Shown: positions 46,101-53,192, counted from the stretch's first letter. The stretch is DNA of 64,000 nt from Actinosynnema pretiosum (GCF_024171695.1 NZ_JAMTCF010000009.1:248001-312000), one strand, 5' to 3'. The notes: generated from the letters alone by a model not told the origin. Translations and numbers: made by a program.

Positions 46101-46432
46101 GACTCCCCGGACGTGCCCTCGGCGGGAGCGGAACTCCCGGTCGCCGCAACGCTCCCAGCACCGTTCGACCCAGCGCCGTCCGACCCGGCGTCATCCGACC
46201 TCGCACCGTCCGACCCGGCCCCGCCCCCCTCCCCACCCCGCTCGTGCTGCTCGTGCTCGTCCCTCGAGTGGCGCGGCACCCCCGCTGCCGGGCGCCGCGC
46301 GCCCTCGGGGTGCGCGGGCGCCGGGTGCGCCGCGGGCTCGTGCTCGGTCCGGGAGTGCCTCGGACCGCCGTCTGCCTGCGCGTGCTCGGACTCCGGCCTG
46401 GAGTGCCTCGGTCCTGGCGTGCGCACCGTCAT
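43181..46432 (-). CDS. giant disordered repeat protein embedded in an ABC exporter operon
   Basis: 1083-residue protein with no recognised domain, signal peptide or membrane helix; Ala, Pro, Gly, Ser and Thr dominate, so it should be mostly disordered and cytosolic. Residues 8-60 carry three PRHSRxE(x)EH repeats. A more ordinary segment (about 140-290) includes SILEVLRKRGAEEPS, ELIGAVPEWAKGEHP and LDETTRLTAVTDDG. About residues 477-805 contain eleven S-A-S-G-[YF]-[YH]-x-P-V copies, the last five as exact 11-residue units. Basic patches (KRGKRSEG, GLRRRRTKQ) and an acidic C terminus follow. Both ends overlap neighbours by ATGA, so it is coupled to ATPase and permease. Function unknown. Confidence 0.8.
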   Translation of the reverse strand: MTVRTPGPRHSRPESEHAQADGGPRHSRTEHEPAAHPAPAHPEGARRPAAGVPRHSRDEHEQHERGGEGGGAGSDGARSDDAGSDGAGSNGAGSVAATGSSAPAEGTSGESAPGESAPGRSGWDASRWDGTGPAGSGSDAAVRSILEVLRKRGAEEPSAPEDALGPVRTGSDGAELSDGDLGATRPVDPELIGAVPEWAKGEHPAGPGLSTPEQRARIGAGWPQRFDAAPSRHAKSAGEAETAQLEAIGRSGEKPVRGKRAKRLASGHRVLPNPTPVGLDETTRLTAVTDDGQAGPGAPAPSSAPGTRFAPETPPALSSALGTPSALTAPPELDASVTQVLPTVPAELDPSVTQVVPTTAPPAKPAHATTAPGKPASGAVQPGAIQPGSPAPGKPAHGTIPPGTPAPRTPAPSTSAPRSPAPSTSAPRTPAHGKPVSPPDSSTRLKPTAPTKPGAPARPAAQAAPAPGARGQSPGRQATRPGTGFHQPVTTTASGYYPPVTASGAGSLPTATPSTVVPSAVVSAAVVPAAVVSAAVATQAADAPAAAPAVPAAPAPEPASPATTQVISTSAPLAPAAPAARRVSRAPMTASAPPNAPVPPTAVPPTPQASGFHRPVAPAGGARPTTPPGTGFHQPVGPAPAGNPPSASGYYLPVTPSASGFYPPVAPSPNGGPPPVPRPAGSHTPLVATTASGKSPSAATPTGRKTSPVAVPAGGKSPSAHALAGGKTPPATGHTPSPAPGQTPPVGPSASGFHAPVTTSASGYYPPVTPSASGYHAPVTTSASGYYPPVTPSASGYYPPVAPGSAPAPVGGAPEKPLPVRRKGASGHGSGKRGKRSEGASADEAAKSSESLGSRIGLRRRRTKQDPVEEHPTTTPGDEQRIGGQRPSGPAAESSAEPGARTTAQAEPGGIALTPSALSDPAPTPDTGTDAGAPGAAPGAGAGATPDREPGRGKRAKHRPQRHLALVPEPPATGPQPVLRLPSETDPAAEPRPSRADRPEPPAGEPDQTERSTAKHASTEHAGATPPSATPAGSTPTAPAKTPPPQGARAKTRSRAERVAAMNARDRSDEGGQDHEDPEETPR
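44020..44200 (-). repeat. 33-bp tandem repeats (five units) encoding 11-residue SASGYYPPVTP-type units
   Basis: The core AGCCGCT recurs at 44044, 44077, 44110, 44143 and 44176, an exact 33-bp period. On the minus strand units alternate between SASGYYPPVTP and SASGYHAPVTT. More diverged copies occur near 44440-44620 and 44940-45000. Confidence 0.9.
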
Positions 46433-47457
46433 CGGGACCCCTCTTCTATCGTGTCGACCGCCGACATGTGCTCGGCGTCGCCCGCCTCGGTCAGCCGGGC
46501 GAACAAGTCTTCCAGCCCCGTGCGCTGCCTGAGCGCCTCGTGCACCGGAACACCAGCCTCCACCAGTGTGCGCAAAACCTCCGGCGCTGTCGTGGAGATC
46601 AATTCCACTCGCACCCCGCCGTCCCACGGCCGGGCGGATATCCGCGCAGCTCGCAGGGCGTTCAGCGCCTCGTCAACTTCAGGGGTCGACACGAGCAGCG
46701 CGTTGCTCTCCGACTGGAGCAGGTCGGCCAGCTCGCCCTGCGCCACGACGGTCCCCCGGTGCAGCACGGCGGCGTGCGTGCAGGTCGCCTCGATCTCGCT
46801 CAGCAGGTGCGAGGACACCACGACCGTGCTGCCCGCGTCGTGCAGGTCCGCGATCACCTTCCGCACCTCGCGGGTGCCCGCCGGGTCGAGCCCGTTCGTG
46901 GGCTCGTCGAGCACGACCAGCTTGCGCGGCACCAGCAGCGCGCCCGCGAGGCCCAGGCGCTGCTTCATGCCCAGCGAGTACCCCCGGTACCGGCGGTGCG
47001 CGGCGCCCGCGAGCCCGACCCGCTCCAGCGCGTCCTCCACCGCCCGCCGGATCGCCCGCGTCTCCAGCAGCGGCTCGAACGCCGCCGCCCGCACCAGGTT
47101 CTCCCGCCCGGACAGGAACGGGTGGAACCCCGGCCCCTCCACGAGCGCGCCCACGTGCGGCAGGGCGCGGGCCGCGCCGTCCGGCATGTCCTCGCCGAGC
47201 AGCTCCACCTCGCCCTCGGTCGGCCGCACCAGGCCCAGCAGCATCCGGATGGTGGTGGTCTTGCCCGACCCGTTCGGCCCGAGCATCCCCAGCACCGCGC
47301 CCTCGGGCACCTCCAGGTCCACCCGGTCCACGGCCACCGTGCGCCCGTACACCTTGCGCAGCCCCCGCGTCCTGGCGGCGAGGACCGGGGCGGGGCCGGC
47401 GCCACGCGCCGACCCCGCCCGCTCGCCCGCCGGAGCGGAGACGTCCGAACCGGTCAC
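46429..47457 (-). CDS. ABC transporter ATP-binding protein (exporter type)
   Basis: 342-residue ATPase of the DrrA/CcmA-like class: Walker A GMLGPNGSGKTTTIRMLLGL, Q-loop GALVEGPGFHPFLSGREN, signature YSLGMKQRLGLAGAL, Walker B LVVLDEPTNGLDPAG and switch VVVSSHLLSEIE. A C-terminal extension (about 245-342) resembles the regulatory tail of drug-exporter ATPases. The N-terminal 25 residues are Ala/Gly-rich. The GTG overlaps the LolA-like stop (47454-47457) and its own stop overlaps the next ATG, so the four genes are tightly coupled. Confidence 0.92.
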   Translation of the reverse strand: MTGSDVSAPAGERAGSARGAGPAPVLAARTRGLRKVYGRTVAVDRVDLEVPEGAVLGMLGPNGSGKTTTIRMLLGLVRPTEGEVELLGEDMPDGAARALPHVGALVEGPGFHPFLSGRENLVRAAAFEPLLETRAIRRAVEDALERVGLAGAAHRRYRGYSLGMKQRLGLAGALLVPRKLVVLDEPTNGLDPAGTREVRKVIADLHDAGSTVVVSSHLLSEIEATCTHAAVLHRGTVVAQGELADLLQSESNALLVSTPEVDEALNALRAARISARPWDGGVRVELISTTAPEVLRTLVEAGVPVHEALRQRTGLEDLFARLTEAGDAEHMSAVDTIEEGSR

Positions 47458-48644
47458 TTCACCTGGCCGATCGCCTCGACGAGCACCTGCTCGGGCACCG
47501 CGCCCAGCGCGACCCGGCCGTCGCTGGCGATCAGCGCCGACCCGACGCGGGTGGTGATCAGCGTGCCGGTGCCCCAGTCACCGCTGACCGGCTTGCCCAG
47601 CTGCGCCAGCAGCTGCTGCGGGTCCAGACCCCGACCGCGCCTGCCCGACTCCTCGGACCCCTGCTCGGTCGAGCCCTCGGAAGCGCGAGCCCACGGCGGA
47701 CGGCTGTCCGACCGGCCCTCGATCCCGTCGACCCGCTTGCCGAAGCCGCCCTCTCGCGCGCCCTGGCCCAGCTGCGCCAGCACGTCCGGACCGGCCTTGG
47801 CCACCAGCACGGTGTCCCAGCCCTCGCCGACGGTCTTCAGCCCGGACGCCTGCGCGAGCTTCTCGGCCTGCGCCGAGTCGGGGCCGCGCCGCTCGCCCTT
47901 CGCCTCGCCCTCCACGACCTCCGCGTTCGCGGGCGGCGTGAAGGTGAACAGCGAGGCGTCCTGCGCACCGGCCTGGAAGTCGGTGAACCCGATCTGCGCG
48001 GCCGGGTCGGTCGCGCCGTTGGTCAGCACCGAGACCCGCAGCGGCACGCGCAGCTCCGAGTCCACCGCGACCCGGACCTCGCGCAGCACGGTCCGCTCGT
48101 CCGGCTTCGGCGCGAGCACCAGCTCGTACGCGGACCGGTTCGCCACCCGCGCGGTGCCGTCGACGGACACGTCGCTGTACTTCTCGACGGCCGTCACGAC
48201 CTCGCGCGCCGCGCTCACCGGGTCGGCGACCTTCTGCTCGGCGGTCCGCTCGGACGCCGGGAGCTTGGTGACCTTCTGCTCCGCGGAGTTCCACAGCCAC
48301 AGCGTCGAGCCGTCGTTGACGAGGGTCCGCTCCGAGTTGCCGCTGGGCAGCTGGAGCCGCGTGCGGCCCTGCCCGTCGGTCCACATGCGGGCCTTGCTCT
48401 CGCCGTCGCCCAGCTGCGGCACGCCGGCGAGCGCCGGGACGCCCAGGTTGTTGTCCACCTGGATCGAGCCGCCGAAGGCCGCGGGCTCCGCGGTCAGCAC
48501 GGACTCGACCAGCTCCTGGGCCCCGACCTCGGGCAGGACCGGCGCCGGACCGGCGCCCGCGGGCATGGCCAGCACGCCGAGGCCGACGACGCCCGCCGCG
48601 ACCCCGGCCGCGGCGACCGCCACGGTCGTCCTTCTCCGGTTCAT
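47454..48644 (-). CDS. LolA/RseB-like exported protein
   Basis: 396-residue exported protein with a signal peptide (basic MNRRR, hydrophobic core, about 30 residues). The fold looks LolA/RseB/LppX-like: AQELVESVLTAEPAAFGGSI, ARMWTDGQGRTRLQLP, STLWLWNSAEQKVTKLP, and SVLTNGATDPAAQIGFTDFQ. Such proteins bind lipids or lipoproteins outside the membrane. A Glu/Gly/Arg-rich low-complexity insertion (about 290-335) precedes a C-terminal RVGSALIASDGRVALGAVP segment. GAGGAGGGG precedes the ATG. As first gene of the operon it may deliver or sense the exporter's substrate (inference). Confidence 0.8.
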   Translation of the reverse strand: MNRRRTTVAVAAAGVAAGVVGLGVLAMPAGAGPAPVLPEVGAQELVESVLTAEPAAFGGSIQVDNNLGVPALAGVPQLGDGESKARMWTDGQGRTRLQLPSGNSERTLVNDGSTLWLWNSAEQKVTKLPASERTAEQKVADPVSAAREVVTAVEKYSDVSVDGTARVANRSAYELVLAPKPDERTVLREVRVAVDSELRVPLRVSVLTNGATDPAAQIGFTDFQAGAQDASLFTFTPPANAEVVEGEAKGERRGPDSAQAEKLAQASGLKTVGEGWDTVLVAKAGPDVLAQLGQGAREGGFGKRVDGIEGRSDSRPPWARASEGSTEQGSEESGRRGRGLDPQQLLAQLGKPVSGDWGTGTLITTRVGSALIASDGRVALGAVPEQVLVEAIGQVK

Positions 48645-48786
48645 GTCCCCTCCTCGTGACGTCGGCGGACGGGGTTGTCCACCGACACGGCCCACCATGC
48701 TCCGGTGACGCTGAGACCGGGCTGAGAGGCTGAGAGCCCGCTGAGAGCCCACCGGGGTTCGGGTGCCGATTGTCCCCCGGACGGGC

Positions 48787-48792
48787 CATGCT
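48787..48792 (+). promoter_or_regulatory. possible -10 box (CATGCT) of the response regulator gene
   Basis: CATGCT ends 6 nt before GTG 48799, at the leaderless spacing, but its first base departs from the consensus. Confidence 0.3.
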
Positions 48793-48798
48793 GTGCCG

Positions 48799-49518
48799 GT
48801 GAGGCCACGGGTGCTGGTAGTCGACGACGAGGTGGGCGTTCGCCGCGCCCTGGAGCGCGGCCTCGCCGCCGAGGGCATGGAGGTGGTCAGCGCGGCCGAC
48901 GGCGACACCGCGCTGAAGGCGGCCCTCACCGGCGCGTTCGACGTGGTCCTGCTGGACATCATGCTGCCGGGGCTGTCCGGGTACCGGGTGCTCCAGCGGA
49001 TGCGCGCCGAGGGGGTGCGCACGCCGGTGCTGATGGTGTCGGCCAAGGACGGCGAGGTCGACCAGGCCGACGGGCTCGACCTGGGCGCGGACGGGTACCT
49101 GGTCAAGCCGTTCTCGTTCGTGGTGCTGGTCGCGCAGGTCAGGGCGCTGCTGCGGCGCGGGTCCGCCGAGCTGGCCAGGCGCAGGCTGCGGCTGGGCGAG
49201 CTGGTGGTCGACCGGGCGGTGCGCGAGGTCAGCTGGGCGGGCGTCCCGGTGCCGCTGTCGCCGCGCGAGTACGCGGTGCTGGACGTGCTGGCCGGGCGCG
49301 CCGGGTCCGTGGTCACCAAGGACGAGCTGCTGCGCACGGTGTGGGGCGACGAGCAGGCCGCCACCCGCAACGCGGTCGAGGTGTACGTCGGGTACCTGCG
49401 GCGCAAGCTGGAGGCGGTCGGCGCCGGTGAGGTCGTGCGCACCGTGCGCGGCCACGGCTACCTGGCGTCCGCGGGCGACCTGGACGCCTCGCTCGGCCCG
49501 GTGGTCAAGCGCAGGTGA
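48799..49518 (+). CDS. OmpR-family response regulator
   Basis: 239-residue two-component regulator. The receiver domain (1-118) has DD at 9-10, phospho-acceptor Asp53 in VLLDIMLPGLSG and Lys in YLVKPFSF; the C-terminal winged helix (about 140-230) has LSPREYAVLDVLAG, TKDELLRTVWG and VEVYVGYLRRKLE. GTG 48799 opens RPRVLVVDDE. It is coupled to the sensor kinase by a 4-nt overlap and lies divergent from the LolA-ABC operon, its likely target. Confidence 0.93.
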   Translation: MRPRVLVVDDEVGVRRALERGLAAEGMEVVSAADGDTALKAALTGAFDVVLLDIMLPGLSGYRVLQRMRAEGVRTPVLMVSAKDGEVDQADGLDLGADGYLVKPFSFVVLVAQVRALLRRGSAELARRRLRLGELVVDRAVREVSWAGVPVPLSPREYAVLDVLAGRAGSVVTKDELLRTVWGDEQAATRNAVEVYVGYLRRKLEAVGAGEVVRTVRGHGYLASAGDLDASLGPVVKRR

Positions 49519-50798
49519 ACCCCGACCTGTGGTGGTGGGAGCGGTGGTGGCTGCGGCGCACCCTCAGGTTCCGGATCACCGTCGTCGCCACCGGGGCCGC
49601 GCTGCTGTGCCTGCTGGCGTTCACCCTGCTCGCCCCGCTGCTCATCGGGCACGTCCAGGTCGGCGCGGTCGACCGGGAGCTGGAGCGGGTCGGCGTCACC
49701 CGGCTGCTCGACGTCGCGGGCGCGCCCGTGGACGGCGGCCCGCCGCTCGACCTGACCGCCGCCGACGTCCGGCAGCTGCGCGGGGGCGAGTCCGTGCTGC
49801 GGCTGGACGGCGACAGCGCGCACCGCTGGGTCGGGCGGGTGGAGTTCACCGACGACGGCACGCCCAGGCTGCGGGTGACCGGGGACGTGCTGGTCGGGTA
49901 CACCGAGGCCAACCGGCTCGGCACCCGGTGGCTGGCGCTCGCCGCCGTCGCCGTGGCGCTGCTGGTCGGGGTGGCGACCTGGCTGGCGGTGCGCACGTCG
50001 CTGCGGCCGGTCGAGCGGATGCGGGTCGCGGCCGGGGAGCTGCCGCACGGGCGGCGGCTGCCGCTGCCGGACGCGCGGGACGAGCTGCGGGAGCTGGCGG
50101 TGGCGCTGAACGCCCTGCTGGCCAGGCGGGACGAGGCCAGCGACCGGCTGCGGCGGTTCACCGGCGACGCCGCGCACGAGCTGCGCTCACCGGTGACGTC
50201 GGTGCGGGCGCAGGCCGAGGTGGCCGTCGCGCACCCGGACCCGGACTTCTCGCTGGAGGTCCTGGAGTCGGTGGTGGAGGAGTCGCAGCGGATGTCCGCG
50301 CTGGTGGACGCCCTGCTGATCCTGGCGCGCGCCGACTCGGGCGAGCTGCCAAGGCCCGAACCGGTCGACCTGGTGCTCCAGGCGCAGGCCGCCGTCGACC
50401 GGCTGGGGGAGGTGGACCTGCTCGTGCGGGTGACCGCGCCGATGAGCGCGTGCCTGGTGTGGGCGGCCGGGCCGGAGGTGGAGCTGGTGCTGGACAACCT
50501 GCTGCGCAACGCGGCCCGGTACGCGCAGAACCAGATCCGGGTGTCCGTGCTGCCCGCCGGGCGCGAGGTGCGGGTGGTGGTGGACGACGACGGGCACGGG
50601 ATCCCGGAGGAGCACCGGGGGCGGGTGTTCGAGCGGTTCTACCGGGTGGAGAGCGACCGGGGGCGGGCCAGCGGCGGGTTCGGGCTGGGGCTGGCGCTGG
50701 TGGCGCACCTGGTGCGGGCGCGGCGGGGGGCGGTTCGGGCGGCGGAGTCGCCGGAGGGCGGGGCGCGGGTGGAGGTGCGGTGGCCGGTTTACCGGTGA
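49515..50798 (+). CDS. sensor histidine kinase
   Basis: 427-residue membrane kinase. Two transmembrane helices (about 21-46 and 138-158) enclose an extracytoplasmic sensor of about 90 residues; a HAMP domain follows (to about 210). The H-box DAAHELRSPVTSVRAQAEV holds His221; the ATPase domain has the N-box LVLDNLLRNAARYA, G1 VDDDGHGIPEEH and G2 GGFGLGLALV. It belongs with the BaeS/PrrB-like kinases that pair with OmpR regulators. GTG overlaps the regulator stop (49515-49518). Ligand unknown; it could be envelope stress or the exporter's substrate. Confidence 0.93.
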   Translation: MNPDLWWWERWWLRRTLRFRITVVATGAALLCLLAFTLLAPLLIGHVQVGAVDRELERVGVTRLLDVAGAPVDGGPPLDLTAADVRQLRGGESVLRLDGDSAHRWVGRVEFTDDGTPRLRVTGDVLVGYTEANRLGTRWLALAAVAVALLVGVATWLAVRTSLRPVERMRVAAGELPHGRRLPLPDARDELRELAVALNALLARRDEASDRLRRFTGDAAHELRSPVTSVRAQAEVAVAHPDPDFSLEVLESVVEESQRMSALVDALLILARADSGELPRPEPVDLVLQAQAAVDRLGEVDLLVRVTAPMSACLVWAAGPEVELVLDNLLRNAARYAQNQIRVSVLPAGREVRVVVDDDGHGIPEEHRGRVFERFYRVESDRGRASGGFGLGLALVAHLVRARRGAVRAAESPEGGARVEVRWPVYR

Positions 50799-50844
50799 GG
50801 GGGGTGGTGGGGGTTGAGCGGGGCGTGCTTTGAGGGCGTGTTTG

Positions 50845-50861
50845 CTGTCAACTGTTGACAG
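50845..50861. repeat. perfect 17-bp palindrome CTGTCAACTGTTGACAG
   Basis: Eight-base arms around a central T. A near copy is at 50923-50939 (CTGCCAACTGTTGACAG, one mismatch), 78 bp away, and related motifs lie at 25761-25780. Confidence 0.85.
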
Positions 50862-50922
50862 TTGGGCGGCGTGGTGGCGGGGCGCTGAGCAAGGGGCGGG
50901 ATGTGCTCCAAGGGCACATTGG

Positions 50923-50939
50923 CTGCCAACTGTTGACAG
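50923..50939. repeat. second copy of the 17-bp palindrome, one mismatch
   Basis: CTGCCAACTGTTGACAG, within the second copy of the 78-bp element. Confidence 0.8.
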
Positions 50940-51029
50940 ATTCGCGGCGCGACGGCGGGGTCGCGGGGCTGCGTGACGGCGAACGGCGGGGTGGCCGGGG
51001 CGGGGCGTGGCAACGAGGCGAGGCTGTGG

Positions 51030-51160
51030 CCCGGTGCCCGGTGCCCGGTGCCCGGTGCCCGGTGCCCGGTGCTCGTGGCTCGTGGCTCGTGGCTCGTGGC
51101 CCGGTGCTCGTGGGTCGCGGCTTGCGGCTTGCGGCTTGCGGCTTGCGGCTCGTGGGTCGC
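51030..51160. repeat. short tandem repeats of 7-8 bp
   Basis: Successive blocks: about four to five GCCCGGT units, four of GTGGCTC, then four GCGGCTT units, then GGCTCGTGGGTCGC. All are variants of the same G/C/T-rich words and look like slippage products. Confidence 0.85.
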
Positions 51161-51192
51161 AGGGCGCGGGGCGGTGGTCGGGTGGGGTCCGC

Positions 51193-51198
51193 TAGGTT
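51193..51198 (+). promoter_or_regulatory. -10 box (TAGGTT) of the Nudix gene, leaderless start
   Basis: TAGGTT ends 8 nt before GTG 51207; no Shine-Dalgarno is present. Confidence 0.55.
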
Positions 51199-51206
51199 CT
51201 GCGGCC

Positions 51207-52010
51207 GTGCCGGAGATCCTGGGGACGACGCTGGTGGACGCGGGGGTGCCCGCCGTGGCGGGCGCGCTGCTGGACACCGCACCGCTGGTCGAGGCGGCCC
51301 GCTCGGCGGGGGTCGAGCTGCGCGCGGGGAAGCTGCTGGTCGAGGGCGGTCGGGTCACCGGCACGCGCGGACCGGTCCTGCTCAAGCTCACCGCGACCAG
51401 GGCCGACCTGACCGGCGTCACCCTGTCGGGGCCGGGGTTGTCGCTGACCACCGACCTGGTGCGCACCGGTGGCGGCACGCTCGTCGTGGACCGGGTCGGG
51501 TGGACCGCGCCCGGTGGGCCGCTGGGGCGGGTGTTCGACGTCGTGCTCGGGCGGGCGCTGGCGCTGCGGCTGCTCGACGCGCGGTCGGAGCGGCTGGTCC
51601 GGCGGGCCGGGGAGCTGGTCGCGGCTCGGGTGGTGGTCGGGGCGGCGATCGTGCGCGGGGACCGGTTGCTGGTGCAGCAGCGGGCGTTCCCGGCGGACGC
51701 CGATGGCCGTTGGGAGCTGCCCGGCGGCCGGGTCGACCCCGGTGAGGACGACCGCGCCGCGCTGACCCGCGAGTGCCGCGAGGAGCTGGGCGCGGACGTC
51801 GCGGTCGGCGACCCGCTGGGCCCGGACGTGCCGCTGAAGCCGGACCTGCTCCTGCGCGTCCACACCGCCGAACTCGCCCCGAACAGCCCCGAGCCGATCG
51901 CGGTCGAGCACCGGGCGCTGCGCTGGATCGGCCGGGACGACCTGGAAGCCCTCGACTGGCTCCCCGCCGACCGCGCCCTGATCCCGGCCCTGCGCGCCCT
52001 GCTGACCTGA
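51207..52010 (+). CDS. Nudix hydrolase with an N-terminal extra domain
   Basis: 267-residue protein. The C-terminal half (about 145-265) is a Nudix domain of the MutT type: RVVVGAAIVRGDRLLVQQRAF (in pieces) and the Nudix box GGRVDPGEDDRAALTRECREELG split over residues about 175-197, with all Glu ligands. The N-terminal 135 residues contain LKLTATRADLTGVTLSG, TTDLVRTGGGTLVVDRVGW and GPLGRVFDVVLGRALALRLL; the last resembles the end of an SRPBCC-type domain, but the identity is uncertain. The frame is open upstream through simple repeats, so GTG 51207 (-10 box TAGGTT) is chosen. Confidence 0.8.
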   Translation: MPEILGTTLVDAGVPAVAGALLDTAPLVEAARSAGVELRAGKLLVEGGRVTGTRGPVLLKLTATRADLTGVTLSGPGLSLTTDLVRTGGGTLVVDRVGWTAPGGPLGRVFDVVLGRALALRLLDARSERLVRRAGELVAARVVVGAAIVRGDRLLVQQRAFPADADGRWELPGGRVDPGEDDRAALTRECREELGADVAVGDPLGPDVPLKPDLLLRVHTAELAPNSPEPIAVEHRALRWIGRDDLEALDWLPADRALIPALRALLT

Positions 52011-52175
52011 CCTGAACGGGTCGGACCGGAGCTGGTTCAAGGCGCCTGATCTGACTGGAACCGACCGCGCCCCTGGCGTCCGACCAGCCCTGCCCCGAGC
52101 GGTCCGAGCCACCCCCGCGCCCCCCGCCCCGCGCGACCCCCTCCCCTCAATCGCGCAGGGCGGTGACCGCCCCCT

Positions 52176-53141
52176 TCAGCCCAGCCCGGACATCCGCAGC
52201 GCCGCGTCCAACCGGTGCCCCGACCGCTCCCGCGCCCGCTCCGCCCCCTCGGCCCGCACCCGGTCCAGCTCCGCCGCGTCCTCCAGCAGCGCCAGCGCCC
52301 GCTCGCGCACCCCGCGCAGCTCCTCCACCACCGCCTCCGCCGCGGTCTCCTTCAGCTCCGCGTACGACGAGATCCCCGCCGCCAGCTCCTCGACGTCCTT
52401 CCCGGTGCACGCCGCCGTGATCTCCAGCAGGTTCGACACCCCCGGCTGCCCCTCCGGGTCGTGCCTGACCACGCCCACCTGGTCCGTCACCGCGCGCCGG
52501 ATCTTGCGGCGCACCAGGTCCGGCGGGTCCAGCACGAAGACCGTCCCGGCCGCGTCCACCGCCGACTTCGCCATCTTCCGGCTCGGGTCGGCCAGGTCCC
52601 TGACCCGCGCCGCCGTCCTCGGCACGACCGCGCTGGGCACCGCGAACACCTCGCCGTACGTCCCGTTGAACCGCCGCGCCAGCACCCGCGCCAGCTCCAC
52701 GTGCTGCGCCTGGTCCTCGCCCACCGGCACCTCGTCGGCCCCCTGCAGCAGGATGTCCGCCGCCATCAGCACCGGGTAGGTCAGCAGGCTCAGCCGCACC
52801 GAGTCGCGGCCGGTCGACTTCTCCTTGAACTGGATCATCCGCGCCGCCTCGCCGTAGCTGCACGCGCACTCCAGCACCCAGGTCAGCGCCCCCAGCTCGC
52901 GCACCAGGTCGGACTGCACGAACACGCTGGCCGGGTCGACGCCCGCCGCCACCGCGACCGCCAGCTGCTCCCTGGTCAGCGACCTCAGCCTGGCCGGGTT
53001 GTGCGGGGTGGTCATGGCGTGCAGGTCGCTGATGAAGTACAGGTCGTCGGCGGTCCCCTCGCGGGCCCAGCGCCGCACGGCGCCGAGGTGGTTGCCGAGC
53101 TGGACGTGGCCCGACGGGGTGATCGCGGAAAGCCTGGTCAC
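52176..53141 (-). CDS. trpS: tryptophanyl-tRNA synthetase, attenuator-controlled (probably auxiliary type)
   Basis: 321-residue class I synthetase charging tRNA-Trp. The HIGH motif is PSGHVQLGNHLG; other motifs are YFISDLHAMTTPHNP, YPVLMAADILLQGADEVPVGEDQ (in pieces) and the KMSKS motif, here RKMAKS. GTG 53141 is chosen because GGAGG lies 5 nt upstream and the fold starts there. A leader peptide with three Trp codons and a terminator hairpin lie upstream, as known for the indolmycin-resistant TrpRS1 of Streptomyces coelicolor. A second, housekeeping trpS is expected elsewhere (inference). Confidence 0.92.
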   Translation of the reverse strand: MTRLSAITPSGHVQLGNHLGAVRRWAREGTADDLYFISDLHAMTTPHNPARLRSLTREQLAVAVAAGVDPASVFVQSDLVRELGALTWVLECACSYGEAARMIQFKEKSTGRDSVRLSLLTYPVLMAADILLQGADEVPVGEDQAQHVELARVLARRFNGTYGEVFAVPSAVVPRTAARVRDLADPSRKMAKSAVDAAGTVFVLDPPDLVRRKIRRAVTDQVGVVRHDPEGQPGVSNLLEITAACTGKDVEELAAGISSYAELKETAAEAVVEELRGVRERALALLEDAAELDRVRAEGAERARERSGHRLDAALRMSGLG

Positions 53142-53192
53142 TGGTTCCTCCGGAAACGGGCCCGCCTCGGCGAAAGCCCCGGAAGAACACGA

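Larger units (their letters stand above)
50799..51206. other. 408-bp non-coding region with duplicated palindromes and simple repeats
   Basis: No gene is seen. Two diverged copies of an element of about 78 bp begin at 50825 and 50903, each with a palindrome around CAACTGTTGAC. The stretch 51030-51160 is made of short tandem repeats. The Nudix promoter is at 51193. Confidence 0.7.

Noticed and set aside
44384..47557. Very long plus-strand open frame (over 1000 codons) opposite the exporter operon
   Set aside because: It is the GC-rich shadow of the repeat protein and ATPase genes: no start signal, no recognisable domain, and the minus-strand genes show conserved motifs and exact overlaps.
51030..51160. 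CRISPR array
   Set aside because: Units are 7-8 bp and contiguous, without unique spacers, and no cas genes are near; they are simple repeats.
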